64,000 nt of DNA, taken from positions 22,948,203 through 23,012,202 of the forward strand of contig NC_083341.1 of the NCBI RefSeq assembly GCF_019175385.1, read 5' to 3'. Each line of letters begins with the position of its first letter. The stretch's first letter is position 1. Both the position numbers and the translations under genes were made by a program. Shown one piece after another: positions 25,684-36,934 of this stretch. Source of the DNA: Lycium barbarum (taxonomy: Eukaryota > Streptophyta > Magnoliopsida > Solanales > Solanaceae). The notes under the pieces are model-generated. The model searched no databases and had not been told where the DNA came from. It saw only the letters and a list, made by a program, of their open reading frames with translations.

Positions 25684-27025
25684 TCACGCACCTGAAAACA
25701 ATGATGTCCCTGTCTGAACTTCTTCTGGGAGTGGAAACAAATGTGGGTACCTGGACTTCATGTCTTCCTCAGCTTCCCAAGTTATTTCTTACCTATTATT
25801 ATTTCTCCATAAAACTTTAACTGAGGCTATATCTTTCGTTCTCAGCCTACGAACTTGTCTATCCAGGATTGCACTGGGAATTTCATCGTAGGATAATTGT
25901 TCAGTGATCTGGACCTTATTCATAGGTATAACTCTAGAAGGATCTCCAACACACTTACGAGGCATTGACACATGAAAGACTAGATGGACTGTCTCCAATT
26001 TTGAGGGTAGATCTAACTCATAGGCTACTTGGCCCACTTTATGTACAATCTTATAGGGTCCAATGTATCGAGACTAAGCTTACCCTTCTTACCAAATCTC
26101 ATAACGCCTTTCATCGACGACACCTTCAAGAGTACGCAATCATTAACTTGGAACTCCAAGTCTCGTCGGTGATTATCCGCATAAGACTTCTGTCGACTCT
26201 GGGTTGTTAATAGTCGATCCTGAATAAGCTTAACTTTCCCCACCATTTGCTGAATTAAATCTGGCCCTACTAATTTCACCTCTCTCACTTCAAGCCATCC
26301 AATTGGTAATCTACACTTTCGCCCATACAAAGCTTCATACGGGACCATTTGAATACTGGAGTGGTAACTATTGTTGTACGCAAACTCAATAAGCGGAAAA
26401 TGATCATCCCAATTACCTCCAAAATCTAGCACACATGCCCTTAACATATCTTCAAGAGTCTGAATAGTATGCTCAACCTATCCATCTGTCTGGGGTGAAA
26501 TGTTAAGCTAAGATTCACCTGAGTCCCTAAACCCTCCTAAAAAGATCTCCAAAAGTTAGCCGCAAACTGCGAACCCCTGTCAGAGATAATGGATACAAGT
26601 ACACCATGAAGTCAGACTATCTTCTTAATATAAAGCTTCGCACAATCCTCGGCAGAGTAAGTAGTCTTGACAGGCAGGAAATATGCTGATTTTGTCAGTC
26701 TGTCAACAATTACCCATATAGAATCAAACTTACGCTGAGACCGGGGTAAGCCTAAAAAAATATTCATATTAACTACTTCCCACTTTCAAGTCGGGATCTC
26801 TATAGCCTGCAATAATTCGCCGGGCTTCTGATGTTCAATCTTCACCTGTTGACAATTAGGACACTGGGCTACGAACTCCGCTATATCCTTCTTCATTCCA
26901 TTCCACCAATAAGCCTCTTTGATGTCGCGGTACATCTTTGTTGACCCTGGATAGGTAGAATAGCGGGAGCAATGAGCCTCCGCCATAATCTTCTGATGTA
27001 ACCTCGCGACATTGGGAACACACAA
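25684..27025 (-). pseudogene. M2 integrase with C-terminal chromodomain
   Basis: Minus strand. The N-terminal zinc-binding region (27025-26786) has AHCSRYSTYPG where family members have a second histidine (HPG), then CPNCQQVK. In the catalytic core the first aspartate appears to be Asn (NMNIF), the second is present (IISDRGS, about 26570) and the glutamate is present (VEHTIQ). From 26447 come [45 protein letters not shown] and a frameshift near 26030. Then VFHVSMPRK, EIPSAILDRQVRRLRTKD and TWEAEEDMK form the chromodomain. Several stops are present. The enzyme would insert element DNA into the genome; this copy is inactive. Confidence 0.9.
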
Positions 27026-27026
27026 C

Positions 27027-27700
27027 CTATCTCGATACCTGAGGACTCCATCTCCAGTAATCCCGAATGGTGATTTTTTTCTTTTTCGGAGCTGTATCCT
27101 TGTAATGGGTCAATGAAAGGTCTTCATATTGACGTCTTTTCACCTCAGCTTCTAAGGATGTAGTCTGAATAGTAACTCCTGCATTTCCTGAATCTATCAC
27201 TCTGACCCCCAAATTGGCTAGCTGAAGAAGCTCACGAGCCAACTCCCTTTTTCCAGCCCGCATGTATGCTAAACTACCCATAGATCTGCTGTTGAGGGCA
27301 TCTGCCACCACATTCGCCTTCCCCGGGTGGTAGAACATATCAACACCATAATCTTTCAGCAATTCTAACCACTGCCTCTGCCGCAAGTTTAGCTCCTTCT
27401 GCTTGAAGATGTACTGAAGACTCTTATGGTCTGTATAGATGTCAACATGAACGCCATATAAGTAATGTCTCCAGATTTTAAGTGTATGAATCACAGCTGC
27501 TAACTCTAGGTCGTGAGTCAGGTAGTTTTTCTCGTGCTTCCTAAGCTGTCTAGAAGCATAAGCAATCACCTTGCTGTGCTACATCAATACGCAACCCAAT
27601 ACGACCCCCGAAGCGTCATAATAGACAGCCTAACCCTCAGATCCCTATAGAAGCGCCAGAACTGGTGCTGAAGTCAACCTATCCTTCAATTCTTGAAAAC
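27027..27700 (-). pseudogene. M2 RNase H domain
   Basis: Minus strand, degrades the RNA strand of the RNA-DNA hybrid. DASGV (about 27615), then a TAG, IAYASRQLRKHEKNY, HDLELAAVIH, YTDHKSLQYIF and NVVADAL are visible, so all four acidic active-site residues (D, E, D, D) remain. The open stretch 27569-27027 continues through the linker towards the integrase zinc region. This is the best preserved catalytic domain among the minus elements, but nonsense codons upstream separate it from RT. Confidence 0.88.
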
Positions 27701-27889
27701 TCCGCTTGCAAGCATTTGTCCATTGGAACTTGGTTGCATTCTGAGTGAACTTCGTCAATGGGGCAGAAAGAGAGGAGAAGCCCTCTACAAATCATCTGTA
27801 ATACCCTACTAAACCCAAAAAACTATGAACCTCTGTCAGTGTCGTGGGTCTAGGACAAGTCTTCACAGCCTCTATCTTCTGAGTATCCA

Positions 27890-28596
27890 CTTAATGCCCT
27901 CATCTGAAACAATATACCCTAGGAAAGCCACAGAGTTTAGCTAGAATTCACATTTGGAAAATTTTGCATACAACTTCTGGTCCTGAAAGACTCTAAGTAC
28001 CGCACACAAATGATCTGCATGCTCAGTCTCTGATCGAGAATAAACCAGAATATCGTCAATATATACTATCACGAATATATCTAAGAAGGGTTTGAATATG
28101 CTATTCATCAATTCCATGAACACTGTTAGCGCATTAGTCAACCCGAAAGACATAACAAGGAACTCGAAATGACCATATCTAGTCCTAAATGCTGTCTTCA
28201 AAATGTCCTTCCCTCTGATCCTGACCTGGTGATGACCTGACCTCAAGTCTATCTTCGAGAAATATTATCACCCTGCAGTTGATCAAATAAATCATCTATC
28301 CTCGCAAGTGGATACCTATTCTTAATCGTTACCTTATTCAACTGCCTATAGTCGATACACATCCGCAGCGAACCATCCTTCTTCCTCACGAACAATACTG
28401 GGGCTCCCCATGATGACGTACTAGGTTTGATAAAGCCCTTCTCCAGTAGATCCCTCAACTGTTCCTTCAACTCATTCAACTCAGTAGGGGCCATCCTATG
28501 AGGAGGGATGGATATCGGCTGAGTATCCGGTAGTACATCTATAACGAAGTCAATTTCTCGCTCTGGTGGGAGGCCTGGAAGCTTGTCTGGGAACAC
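27890..28596 (-). pseudogene. M2 reverse transcriptase
   Basis: Minus strand. 28596-28249 encodes [61 protein letters not shown] and [10 protein letters not shown], then shifts frame. 28246-27941 continues with [10 protein letters not shown] (usually SGYHQ), [13 protein letters not shown], the catalytic YIDD in [12 protein letters not shown], and [11 protein letters not shown]. The first catalytic aspartate (KIDLRSG) is present but in the other phase, immediately before the break. The catalytic residues survive, so frameshift is the main lesion. Confidence 0.9.
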
Positions 28597-28635
28597 ATCT
28601 AGGAACTCATTAACTACAGGAATGGACTGAAAAGT

Positions 28636-29151
28636 TTACGGTTCTGCTTCTGCATCCTGAACTCCAACTATATGATAAATACAACCCTTCAAAATCATCT
28701 TCTTTACCTTGAGATAGAAAATAAACCTACCTCTCGGCGAAGCCGTATTACCTTTCCATTCCAAAACTGGTTCCCCGAGGAAGTGGAAAGTGACAGTCTT
28801 TGTCCAACACCCCATATTAGCATAAACAGAAGCTAACCAATCTATCCCCATAATGACGTCAAAGTCGACCATCTGTAATTCTATAAGATCTGGTATGGTC
28901 TAACGACCACAAACAACTACAGAGCAGCCACGATGAATCTTTGTAGCAATAACAGGTTCACCAACAGATGTAGATACAGAAAATGGCTCATTCAACAATT
29001 CTGGCGCTATACCGAATTTTCCCACAATAAGTGGAGTGACATAGGATAAATTGGACTTCGGATCTATCAACGCGTATACGTTATATAAACAGACTGTCAA
29101 CGTACCTGTCACAACGTCTGGTGAAGATTCCAAGTCCTGACGACCTGCCAA
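28636..29151 (-). pseudogene. M2 aspartic protease
   Basis: Minus strand, retropepsin-type region that processes gag-pol. 29151-28900 has NVYALIDPKSNLSYVTP, where the active-site aspartate is kept but the usual DPGS becomes DPKS. 28872-28636 holds MVDFDVIMGIDWLASV, ILEWK-like VLEWKGN and the linker towards RT. A stop separates the two pieces. Upstream it follows the gag zinc knuckle after a frameshift. Confidence 0.85.
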
Positions 29152-29282
29152 TGCATAGATGCGGTTCTGAGCCCTGCCTGTACCAGAAGCTCCTCCCCAC
29201 CTCTGCCTCTACTTGCTGAAGACTGAGGTCGGCACCCAGGAGGACGCACGGATGCTGATAACCCTGCTATAGAACCCGTCGG

Positions 29283-30483
29283 CTACACCATACCAGTAGG
29301 TCTCCCTTGTGGGCAGTCCCTCTTGAAATGATCTGGGCTTCCACAAGTATAACAAGCCCTCGACCCATACTGACATCGCCCATAGTGCGCTCTACCACAA
29401 TTACCGCACTGCTGTGGTAGCGATCTATCTTGTTTCGGACCCCTCTGCTGCTGTAACCCGGACGTATGGGAACTCTCACCTGGTCGAGATAAAATATAAT
29501 ACCCTGATCTGTATCCCTGAGACTGAGCTGATGATGAACTAAATAGCCTACCCTGGTACTGGGGTCTGAAACTCCCCCTACTATCACCCTGCTGACCAAT
29601 AGTCCTAGCCATCTTATGATGCTCCCTCTCTATCCTCTCAATCGTCTGCCGCTAACGTCCACGATCCTCGCAGTTCTGTGTGAATGTCTGGATACGAGCC
29701 AGGTCCATATTATCATTCACCGCCGCAGAGGTATAAGCCTCAACGTAATCGGGATGCAAACCTGCTATGAACCTATGACCTTGGCCCTCGATGAATTAAA
29801 GAAGGATGGAACATATCTGGCAAAGGAATCAAATCAGAGGCAATAATCACGAACGCTGGAGCTACCTTGCTGGACAGTCAGGAATTGGTCTACCCTCGCC
29901 TCTCGTATCTCCAACAGTAAATAATGATCAAGGAAGGCTTCTGAAAACTCAGACCAATGTGCTGGAGGTGCCTCAGGACCTCTGGCATGCTCCCACCTCT
30001 CATACCATAAGATCGCTATATCACGAAGCCTGAAAGCCGCTAACTCTGCTGCCTCGGTCTCGGTAGTATGCATGACCCTGAAAATACACTAAAGCTTATC
30101 GAAAAAGTTACACAGATCCTCATCCCGCTTAACCCGTAAGTGTTCTGGAGGGTCAAGTGTTAAAAACTCATGAACCCTCGAACTGTTGGACCCATCAATA
30201 GTCACTGTTCCAGTAGGTGCTCTTCGCTGTCTCTGTGTTGTCACAAGCTGAGTCAATAAGTGCACCGCTCTCCTAAGATCCTGGTTTATTGGTGTGGGAG
30301 GGGGTACTGGAGATATTACCTCTCTCGGGAGCTCTTCGAGCAGTGGAGTCGTCGATGATGGCTGGGATTGGGTCTCACCCTGGCCTTAAACCGGGCCTCA
30401 GCTGTCGGGGGCACCCTACTGTTCCCTTCACTAGCTTCCGTATCACCTGTCCAGCTAGCTACAGCCTTCCTAGTCACCGGCAT
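29283..30483 (-). pseudogene. M2 gag
   Basis: Minus strand. The likely start is the ATG at 30483, after about 210 bp of leader from the PBS. It encodes MPVTRKAVASW, a linker, VHEFLTLDPPEH, then after a frameshift AAFRLRDIAILWYERW and EFSEAFLDHYLL. These are typical of the retrotransposon gag domain that forms virus-like particles. 29612-29283 is a Gln/Ser-rich stretch followed by two cysteine motifs: CGNCGRAHYGRC and a classical zinc knuckle CYTCGSPDHFKRDC. Nucleic-acid binding is the expected role of the knuckle. Frame changes occur near 30080 and 29640. Confidence 0.85.
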
Positions 30484-30675
30484 AGTTGTGTACAAATATG
30501 GAAGGGTAAGTTTAACACAAATCTCCTGTGACTTGGCTCTACAACACGATTAGATCTGAAAGAAAGGTAACCAATTCCTAAATGCCCTGTAGCTTCCTGT
30601 TTATATGATGTGGTGCGCAACACATCTATAAATAAGACTCTACTAGACACGGCTTGTAGACTCCCTAGGACAGAC

Positions 30676-30693
30676 CTGCTCTAATACCAAGTT
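30676..30693 (-). promoter_or_regulatory. M2 primer-binding site
   Basis: Plus strand TGCTCTAATACCAAGTTT; the minus strand has TTGGTATTAGAGC beside the 5' LTR, the initiator-tRNA-Met type site with one changed base. Confidence 0.88.
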
Positions 30694-30855
30694 TGTCACG
30701 CCCTAAATCCGGAGTGACGTGACCAGCACTCGATTCCAAACTAGGCCTGAGCGAACCACTCTAAATCAGAAACTCCACGGGAGTAACCCCCAACTTAAAC
30801 CAATAAGGCCTACCTGCACACAGATAATACCAACAAACCGGCGAGGCCGCAAACT

Positions 30856-30858
<3 letters not shown>

Positions 30859-30906
<48 letters not shown>
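30859..30906. repeat. (TA)n microsatellite in M2 5' LTR
   Basis: About 24 TA units. The 3' LTR partner (13225-13240) has only a few, so it expanded after insertion or contracted in the partner. Confidence 0.95.
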
Positions 30907-30907
<1 letters not shown>

Positions 30908-31402
30908 TGACTATCTCATTTGAACTGGGCGCATACACACCCAAAATATATATACAACTGAGCAAGCTGACGAGGCTACTATGATCGTACAAAGCCAACA
31001 GTATCCAAACAAATATATACAAGCCGACGAGGCTGGCACACAAACACACTATATACAGGACTCTTCTACAAGCCACTAGGGAATGTGTGACTGTACCATA
31101 CATTCTGTAATAAAAAAGGAGAGACTCCAAGGACCTGGCAACTCCGAACAAAAAAAAAGAGCTCAACAATCAGCTAAAATCTGATCCTGCCTAGTGGGGA
31201 GGTCTATCAATCTGTCGATCTGTACCTGCATGTATGAATGCAGCGCCCCTGGCAAAGGAAAATCAGTGCGAAACAATGTACCGCATATGTAAGGCAAACG
31301 ATAACTGAAACTCAACTGAAAACAATATAATCTGGAGGCCAAAGGATGCCCAGAATATCTCTCTGCTTTGTCTCATATGGAATAAAATACAATGCTATCA
31401 TA

Positions 31403-31590
31403 TGTCTCACTGACCAAGTGGCCAGGCAACTGTAAAATCTCACTGACCGTCGGCCAGGCAAATTTGTCTTACTGACCCGTCGGCCAGCCAAAATAAAATG
31501 TCTCACTGACCCGTAGGCCAAGCTAAATAAAAATGTCTCACTGACCCGTAGGCCAGGCATATCTATCTCACTGACCAAGTGGCCATGCTA
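31403..31590 (-). repeat. Minisatellite in M2 5' LTR
   Basis: Six or so copies of the CTCACTGACC...GGCCAG unit, collinear with the array in the 3' LTR. Confidence 0.9.
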
Positions 31591-31592
31591 AA

Positions 31593-31628
<36 letters not shown>

Positions 31629-32979
31629 TGCAGTATCTCATGCGAATGCTAAAAAATACTGATACTAAACATGTCTCTACTGTATAAACTCAAGGACGTA
31701 GGGAGGGAATGTGGCCCCTCAGAAAGAGTACCATAACACTCGAAAACTATGCAACAATATGACAAGCTCTACTTTAACAAATCTTTAGTTAAAAGGTCTG
31801 TTACACTCTTACCACATATGGAATCATGCCAAGAAAAGAAAGAACGGCCTTAACATACCTGGAAATTCACTTGTCGACTTTCCAACCGGTCTCGCAATCT
31901 ACATATTGTTAGGCTCATCGTCATATACTTGTTTTAAGCCCTCAAATTAAATCCTCTCAGCATCTACCGAAATTCAGGCAGCATTTCTCCTGTTTATATC
32001 CCTAGCCCGAAATCATAATACCAACGAAACAACAACAATAGCAACACTAATATCAACAACATCATCATTAACACCAATATACTCAATAAAACATCCCACA
32101 CGATGTTTTCCCAATGTATCAACCAATCACTAGCCTTTACGAAGCCTTAACAACTAAATCTCCATAATACAATTCATAATATCAATAATAGGAAGTATTC
32201 TTACCTCAATCAAAGTTGGAAGAGCTTGAAATCTTATTTATCTTCAACAGCCTCCTTTGATTCATCGAGATTTGATGTTTAGAACAAGGACTACAGGACC
32301 TCACACGCTTCCCGAGCATCTTATATAGTCTTGTCACCTTAATCCGCTTACAAAATGATCCTTCAATGTTTCTAGAGTCTCTCACGTGTTTTTGGGTGAA
32401 GAGGAGTGGAGAAAATTAGGTTTAGGGTCAGATTTGGTCCTTAAATAGGTTTTAGAGGTCGGTTGCAATGACCTAGGATTTTCCTCAGCGCGATCGCGCA
32501 CTGCGCTGGCACATTCGTGCACTGTAGCTGGACCCGCTTCTGCACGTTCCCGCACTGTGCTGGTGCGTTCGCGCAGAGTAATCCCTGCTCCTACGGCCTA
32601 ACTTGTAACGTCCATAACTCTCTACTCCGATGTTATATCGACGCGCGGTTTGTTGCGTTGGAAACTAGAGTTCCAGAACTTCAATTTAGGCTTTTGTTTC
32701 ACTTTAAAACTCCTGATATACTAGGAGATATTTCTTTCTCAAGTTAGACCAAAATTATCATACGAAAACATGCCCATCTTTTTCCCAAAGTTCCAACCAA
32801 CTTAATTTCCTTAATTCACTTGTTCTCCAATCCTTTCATGACCTATTACATGAACTTAAACCCTCATAACCATAAGATAGACGCTTATAATCTCATATAT
32901 TCTATAAATAAATCCAATGTCTGCAATTGAACAAATAACACCGAACGAATCTCAACGTACGAAACTATGAGGTGTAACA

Positions 32980-33905
32980 ATTAGGATACTGGAATGATAA
33001 CTATTGTTGTATGCAAACTCAATAAGTGGTAAATGATCATCCCAGCTGCCTCCGAAATCTAACACACATGCTCTCAACATATCATCAAGGGTCTGGATAG
33101 TGCGCTCAGCTTGTCCATCAGTCTGGGGGTGAAATGTTGTGCTAAGACTCACTTGAGTTCCCAAACCATTTTGGAAAGAATTCCAAAAATTTGTTGTAAA
33201 TTACGATCCTTTGTCTGAGATAATGGATACCGGGACACTATGGAGTCATACTATCTTTTTGATATAAAGCTTTGCATAATCTTCAGTTGAGTACGTGGTT
33301 CTGACAGGCAGAAAATGAGCTGATTTTGTGACTCTATCCACAATCACACATATATAATCTTACTTACGCTAAGAACAAGGTAAGCCTGTAATGAAATCCA
33401 CATTAATTACTTCTCATTTCCAAGTCGAAATTTCCATAACTTGTAACAATCCTGGATGCACAGAATAACGAAAACAATGGGCTTCCTCTAATATTTGGTG
33501 GTGTAACCCTGCAACATTGGGAACATATAATCTGCCTCGATATCTAAGAACCCCGTATGCTAAAATTCCAAATGGTGACTTTTTCTTCTGAGGTAATGTA
33601 CCTCTGTTCTGATTTAACATGGGATCTTCATATTGGCGCTCTTTCACCTCAACTACCAAAGAGGAGGCAGCCGAATTCTGATTAGTGACTCCCGTATTGC
33701 CTGAGCCCATCAAGAGAACTCCTAGGCTGGCTAGCTGTTGAAGCTCACGAACTAATTCCCTCTTCTCTGGCTGAACATCGCATAAACTGCCCATGGATTT
33801 GCAGCTAATAGCATCAGCTACTACATTCGCCTTTCGAGGATGATACAAAATACTGACATCATAATATTTCAATAGCTTCAACCATCGCCTTTGCCGCAGA
33901 TCCAA
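32980..33905 (-). pseudogene. M1 integrase (N-terminal part and core) and end of RNase H
   Basis: Minus strand. The open stretch 33905-33414 starts in the RNase H tail (NVVADAIS), runs through LYVPNVAGLHHQILEEAH and reaches SVHPG. It then jumps to LLQVMEISTWK. Compared with M2 and G, the segment between HPG and LLQ, which carries the CPNC zinc ligands, is missing in frame (near 33450). The core follows with stops: NVDFITGLP, IISDKGS and, in 33164-32980, [13 protein letters not shown] and NNSYHSSI. The three catalytic residues D, D, E are therefore present. M2 interrupts the gene at 32979; the rest is at 12402-13061. Confidence 0.88.
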
Positions 33906-34354
33906 CTCCTTCTGCTTGAAAATATACTAGATGCTCTTATGATTTGTGTAGATATCAACATGGACTCCGTATAAATAATGCCTCCACATCTTCATTGTAT
34001 GGATCACCGCAGCCAACTTTAGATCATGGGTTGGATATTTTTTCTCATGCTTTCGCAACTGTATTGAAGCATAAGCAATCACTTTACCATGCTGCACCAG
34101 CACACAACCCAGTCCAACGCCTGAGGCATCACAATAGACAACATAGCCCTACGATCCTTCTGGAATTGTTAGAACCGGGGCCGAAGTCAATCTATTCTTC
34201 AACTCTTGGAAACTGTGTTCACAAACATCCGTCCATTGAAATTTTGCTGCCTTCTGAGTCAGCTTTGTTAGTGGTGCAGAAATAAAAGAGAAACCTTCTA
34301 CAAATATTCTGTAATTCCCTGCCAAACCTAGAAAGCTACTAACTTACGTCGATG
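33906..34354 (-). pseudogene. M1 RNase H
   Basis: Minus strand: [49 protein letters not shown], then a stop and YIFKQKELDLRQRRW. Against the four acidic residues expected (and kept in M2), the glutamate is now Lys and the second aspartate is Asn; both changes are G-to-A on the coding strand. RNase H activity would be lost independently of the stops. Confidence 0.85.
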
Positions 34355-34920
34355 TTATAGGTCAGCTTCAATCTTCTGGGTATCCACCAGAATACCATCA
34401 CCTGAAATAATGTGCCCCAGAACAGTCACGAAATTCAACCAGAACTCACATTTTGTGAATTTTGTAGACAATTTCCGAGCCTGAAGAACTCTAAGAACGG
34501 TGCATAAATGATCTGCATGCTCTGCCTCAAATCGAGAATATACCAGAACATCATCGATGAATACAATCACAAACGAATCCAAGAAAGGCCTGAATACAGT
34601 GTTCATCAGGTCCATGAATACCGCTGGAGCGTTAGTCAACCCGAACAACATTACCCGAAATTCAAAGTGACCATATCTAATTCTGAAGGCCGTCTTCGGG
34701 ATATCTTTCTCCCTAACTCTCACCTGGTGGTACCCCGACCTCAATTCTGTCATTGAAAACCATCTGGCACCCTGCAACTGATCAAATAAATCATCGATTC
34801 TTGGAAGGGGATACTTGTTTGTTATCGTCACCTTATTCAGCTGCCTATAATCGATACACATTCGTAAGGAGCCATATTTCTTCCTTACAAATAATACGGG
34901 TGATCCCTACGGTGACGAAC
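34355..34920 (-). pseudogene. M1 reverse transcriptase
   Basis: Minus strand. The open stretch 34861-34355 encodes [65 protein letters not shown] and [13 protein letters not shown]. The FIDD catalytic pair is kept, but the first catalytic aspartate (normally IDLRSGYHQ) is Glu. Upstream (34862-35080) the GFIKPS and PPEREIDF region is present with stops and frame changes. Confidence 0.9.
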
Positions 34921-34999
34921 TAGGCCTAATAAAGCCTTTCTCAAGCAAATCCTCAACTGCTCCTTTAACTCCCTCAGTTCTGCTGTAGCCATTCTATAG

Positions 35000-35700
35000 G
35001 GAGGATTAGATATGGGCTTAGTATCCGCCAACACATCAATAGCAAAATCAATCTCCCGTTCTGGTGGAAGACCTGGAAGCTAGTCCAGGAACACATTTGA
35101 AAACTCATTCCCTACTGGAACAGATTGAAGAGTTGGTGGATTCGCTTCCCTATCCCGAACCCGGACTAGATGATAAATGCATCCCTTAGCAATCATCTTT
35201 CTTGCCTTGAGATAGGAAATAAACCTACCCCTCTGGGATGCTGTATTACCTTTCCATTCTAAAACTGGCTCTCCTGGAAACTAGAAGCAAACTATCTTCG
35301 TTCTACAATCAACATTTGCATAATAAGATCCCAACCAATCTATGCCCATAATGACATCAAAATCTACCATATTCAACTCAATCCGATCTGGCATGGTACG
35401 ATGATCACAAACTATGACCACACAACTTCTATATACTCAACTAGCTATAACGAGGTCACCAACGGGTGTAGGCACTTCAAAAGTTTTAATTGGCTCAGGT
35501 TTCACTCCAATCCGACCGGTAATATAAGAAGTAACATATGACAATATAGATCCTGGGTCAATCAATGCATATATATCATGAGAATATATTGATAATATAC
35601 CTGTAACTTCGTCAGGTGAAGACTCGAGATCTTGGCGCCTAGCTAGTGCATAAATACGATTCTAAGGACCGCTCGAGCAGGACGCTCCCCCTCTACCTCT
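35000..35700 (-). pseudogene. M1 aspartic protease region
   Basis: Minus strand: YALIDPGSILSYVTSY (about 35540-35580) gives a retropepsin active site with the aspartate and DPGS intact. It is followed by MVDFDVIMGIDWL-like sequence (35330-35370) and the linker to RT. Stops prevent an open frame over 60 codons here. The product would cleave the gag-pol polyprotein. Confidence 0.8.
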
Positions 35701-35789
35701 GCCGCGGCCTGCCGATGTATGTGAACTCTACCCCAGGGGGCATATGGACGATGAAGAATCGGCTGTTGATCCTGTAGGCTGAATCATAC

Positions 35790-36934
35790 TTCTGCCACCT
35801 CTCAACGGGCAGTCACGCATCATATAGCATGTCTGGCCGCAGACATAACAAGCATCTGTACCCAAGCAACACTGCCCCGAATGTAACTTGCCACATAGAG
35901 TGCATCGTGGTAAGGGTGGTCTAATCTGACCAGAGTCGCCCCTGTACTGAGAACCCGGAGCTCTGGAACTCTGACCTGGTCCGAAATAAATAGGGCGATC
36001 AAACCTCTTGCCTGCAAACCGCGGAGGTTCACTAGCTGCTAAATAACCGGAGCGTCTAGAATACTATTGCCTCTGGCCCCCTCCAAACTCACTAACGGCA
36101 CCTGAGGATCTAGCCCTTTTACTATAACCCCTATCATGTTCACGCTCACTCCTCCGTTATTGCTGTCGTTCTTCCAAATTCTGGATAATGGCCTGAATAC
36201 GAGAAATATCCATACCCTTCTGAAGCGAGGCTGTCAAACAATCATCAATCAAATGTGGCCCCAAACCATTCACGAACTGATGGACGCGATCTCCCAAGTC
36301 AGTTACCATAGCTGGGGCATACCTAGCAAAAGAATTAAAACGAATATTATACTTCCAAGCACTCATATTCCCTTGCCTGAGGTTTAGGAATCTATCAGCC
36401 CTGGCCCGTCGAACCTCTGGCGGCAAATAATGTTGGAGAAAAGCATCTACAAACTCCTGTCATACCGGTGGAAGTGCATTAGCCCATTTAGAAGATATCC
36501 AGGTTCTGTACCAATGAACAGCTACATCTCGCAATCTATAAGAGGCCAACTCTACCGACTCCACGACTGAAGCATACATTACCCGCAGTGTCCTCAACAT
36601 CTCATCTATGAAATTTTGTGGGTCCTCGTTCGATTTTAACCCAAAGAATTCTAGAGGGTCCAAACTAATAAAATCATGGACTCTGGCACTAACAGCTCTG
36701 TCACCCTGACTCGTACCTTGCCGCTGAGCCTGGGCGGCTATTAACTAAGTCAACAACTAAATGGCCTCTCTCATTTCCTGGCCTGAGACATCCGGTGGAG
36801 GGACCGGGTGTGCTGGAGCTGGAGCTGGAACTGGAGCTCCCCTATGCCCCTCTGGGGAGGGTGGAGTATGAGAAGACCAAGATGGAATCTCGTTCTGGGA
36901 CTCGCCTTCCTCTACATCTGTAGGCAGTACCCGC
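35790..36934 (-). pseudogene. M1 gag, N-terminus disrupted by A2
   Basis: Minus strand, starting at the A2 junction (36934) with RVLPTDVEEGESQNEIPSW and a Pro/Ala-rich linker (PAPAPAHPVPPP). Then come VHDFI, LDPLEFFGLKSNEDPQNFID, ASYRLRDVAVHWYRTW, VRRARADRFLNLRQGNMS and QAIIQNLEERQ, the conserved retrotransposon gag domain. Near 35830 is a zinc knuckle CYVCGQTCYMMRDC in which Tyr replaces the zinc-binding histidine. Stops lie near 36755 and 36460. The few codons before the A2 insertion continue at 50602 and above. Confidence 0.87.
36930..36934. other. A2 target-site duplication, left
   Basis: CCCGC immediately before the A2 5' LTR, repeated at 50598-50602 immediately after the 3' LTR. Removing A2 and one copy rejoins M1 gag in frame with its leader. 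Confidence 0.95.

Larger units (their letters stand above)
30694..32979 (-). repeat. M2 5' LTR (2286 bp)
   Basis: TGTCACGCCC at 30694 to GAGGTGTAACA at 32979, paired with the split 3' LTR. It contains the LTR box (31225-31292), a CTCACTGACC minisatellite (31403-31590), TA microsatellites (30859-30906 and 31599-31626), GCGCTGGC-type words (32490-32580) and a minus-strand TATTTAAGG (about 32435-32450). Confidence 0.93.
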
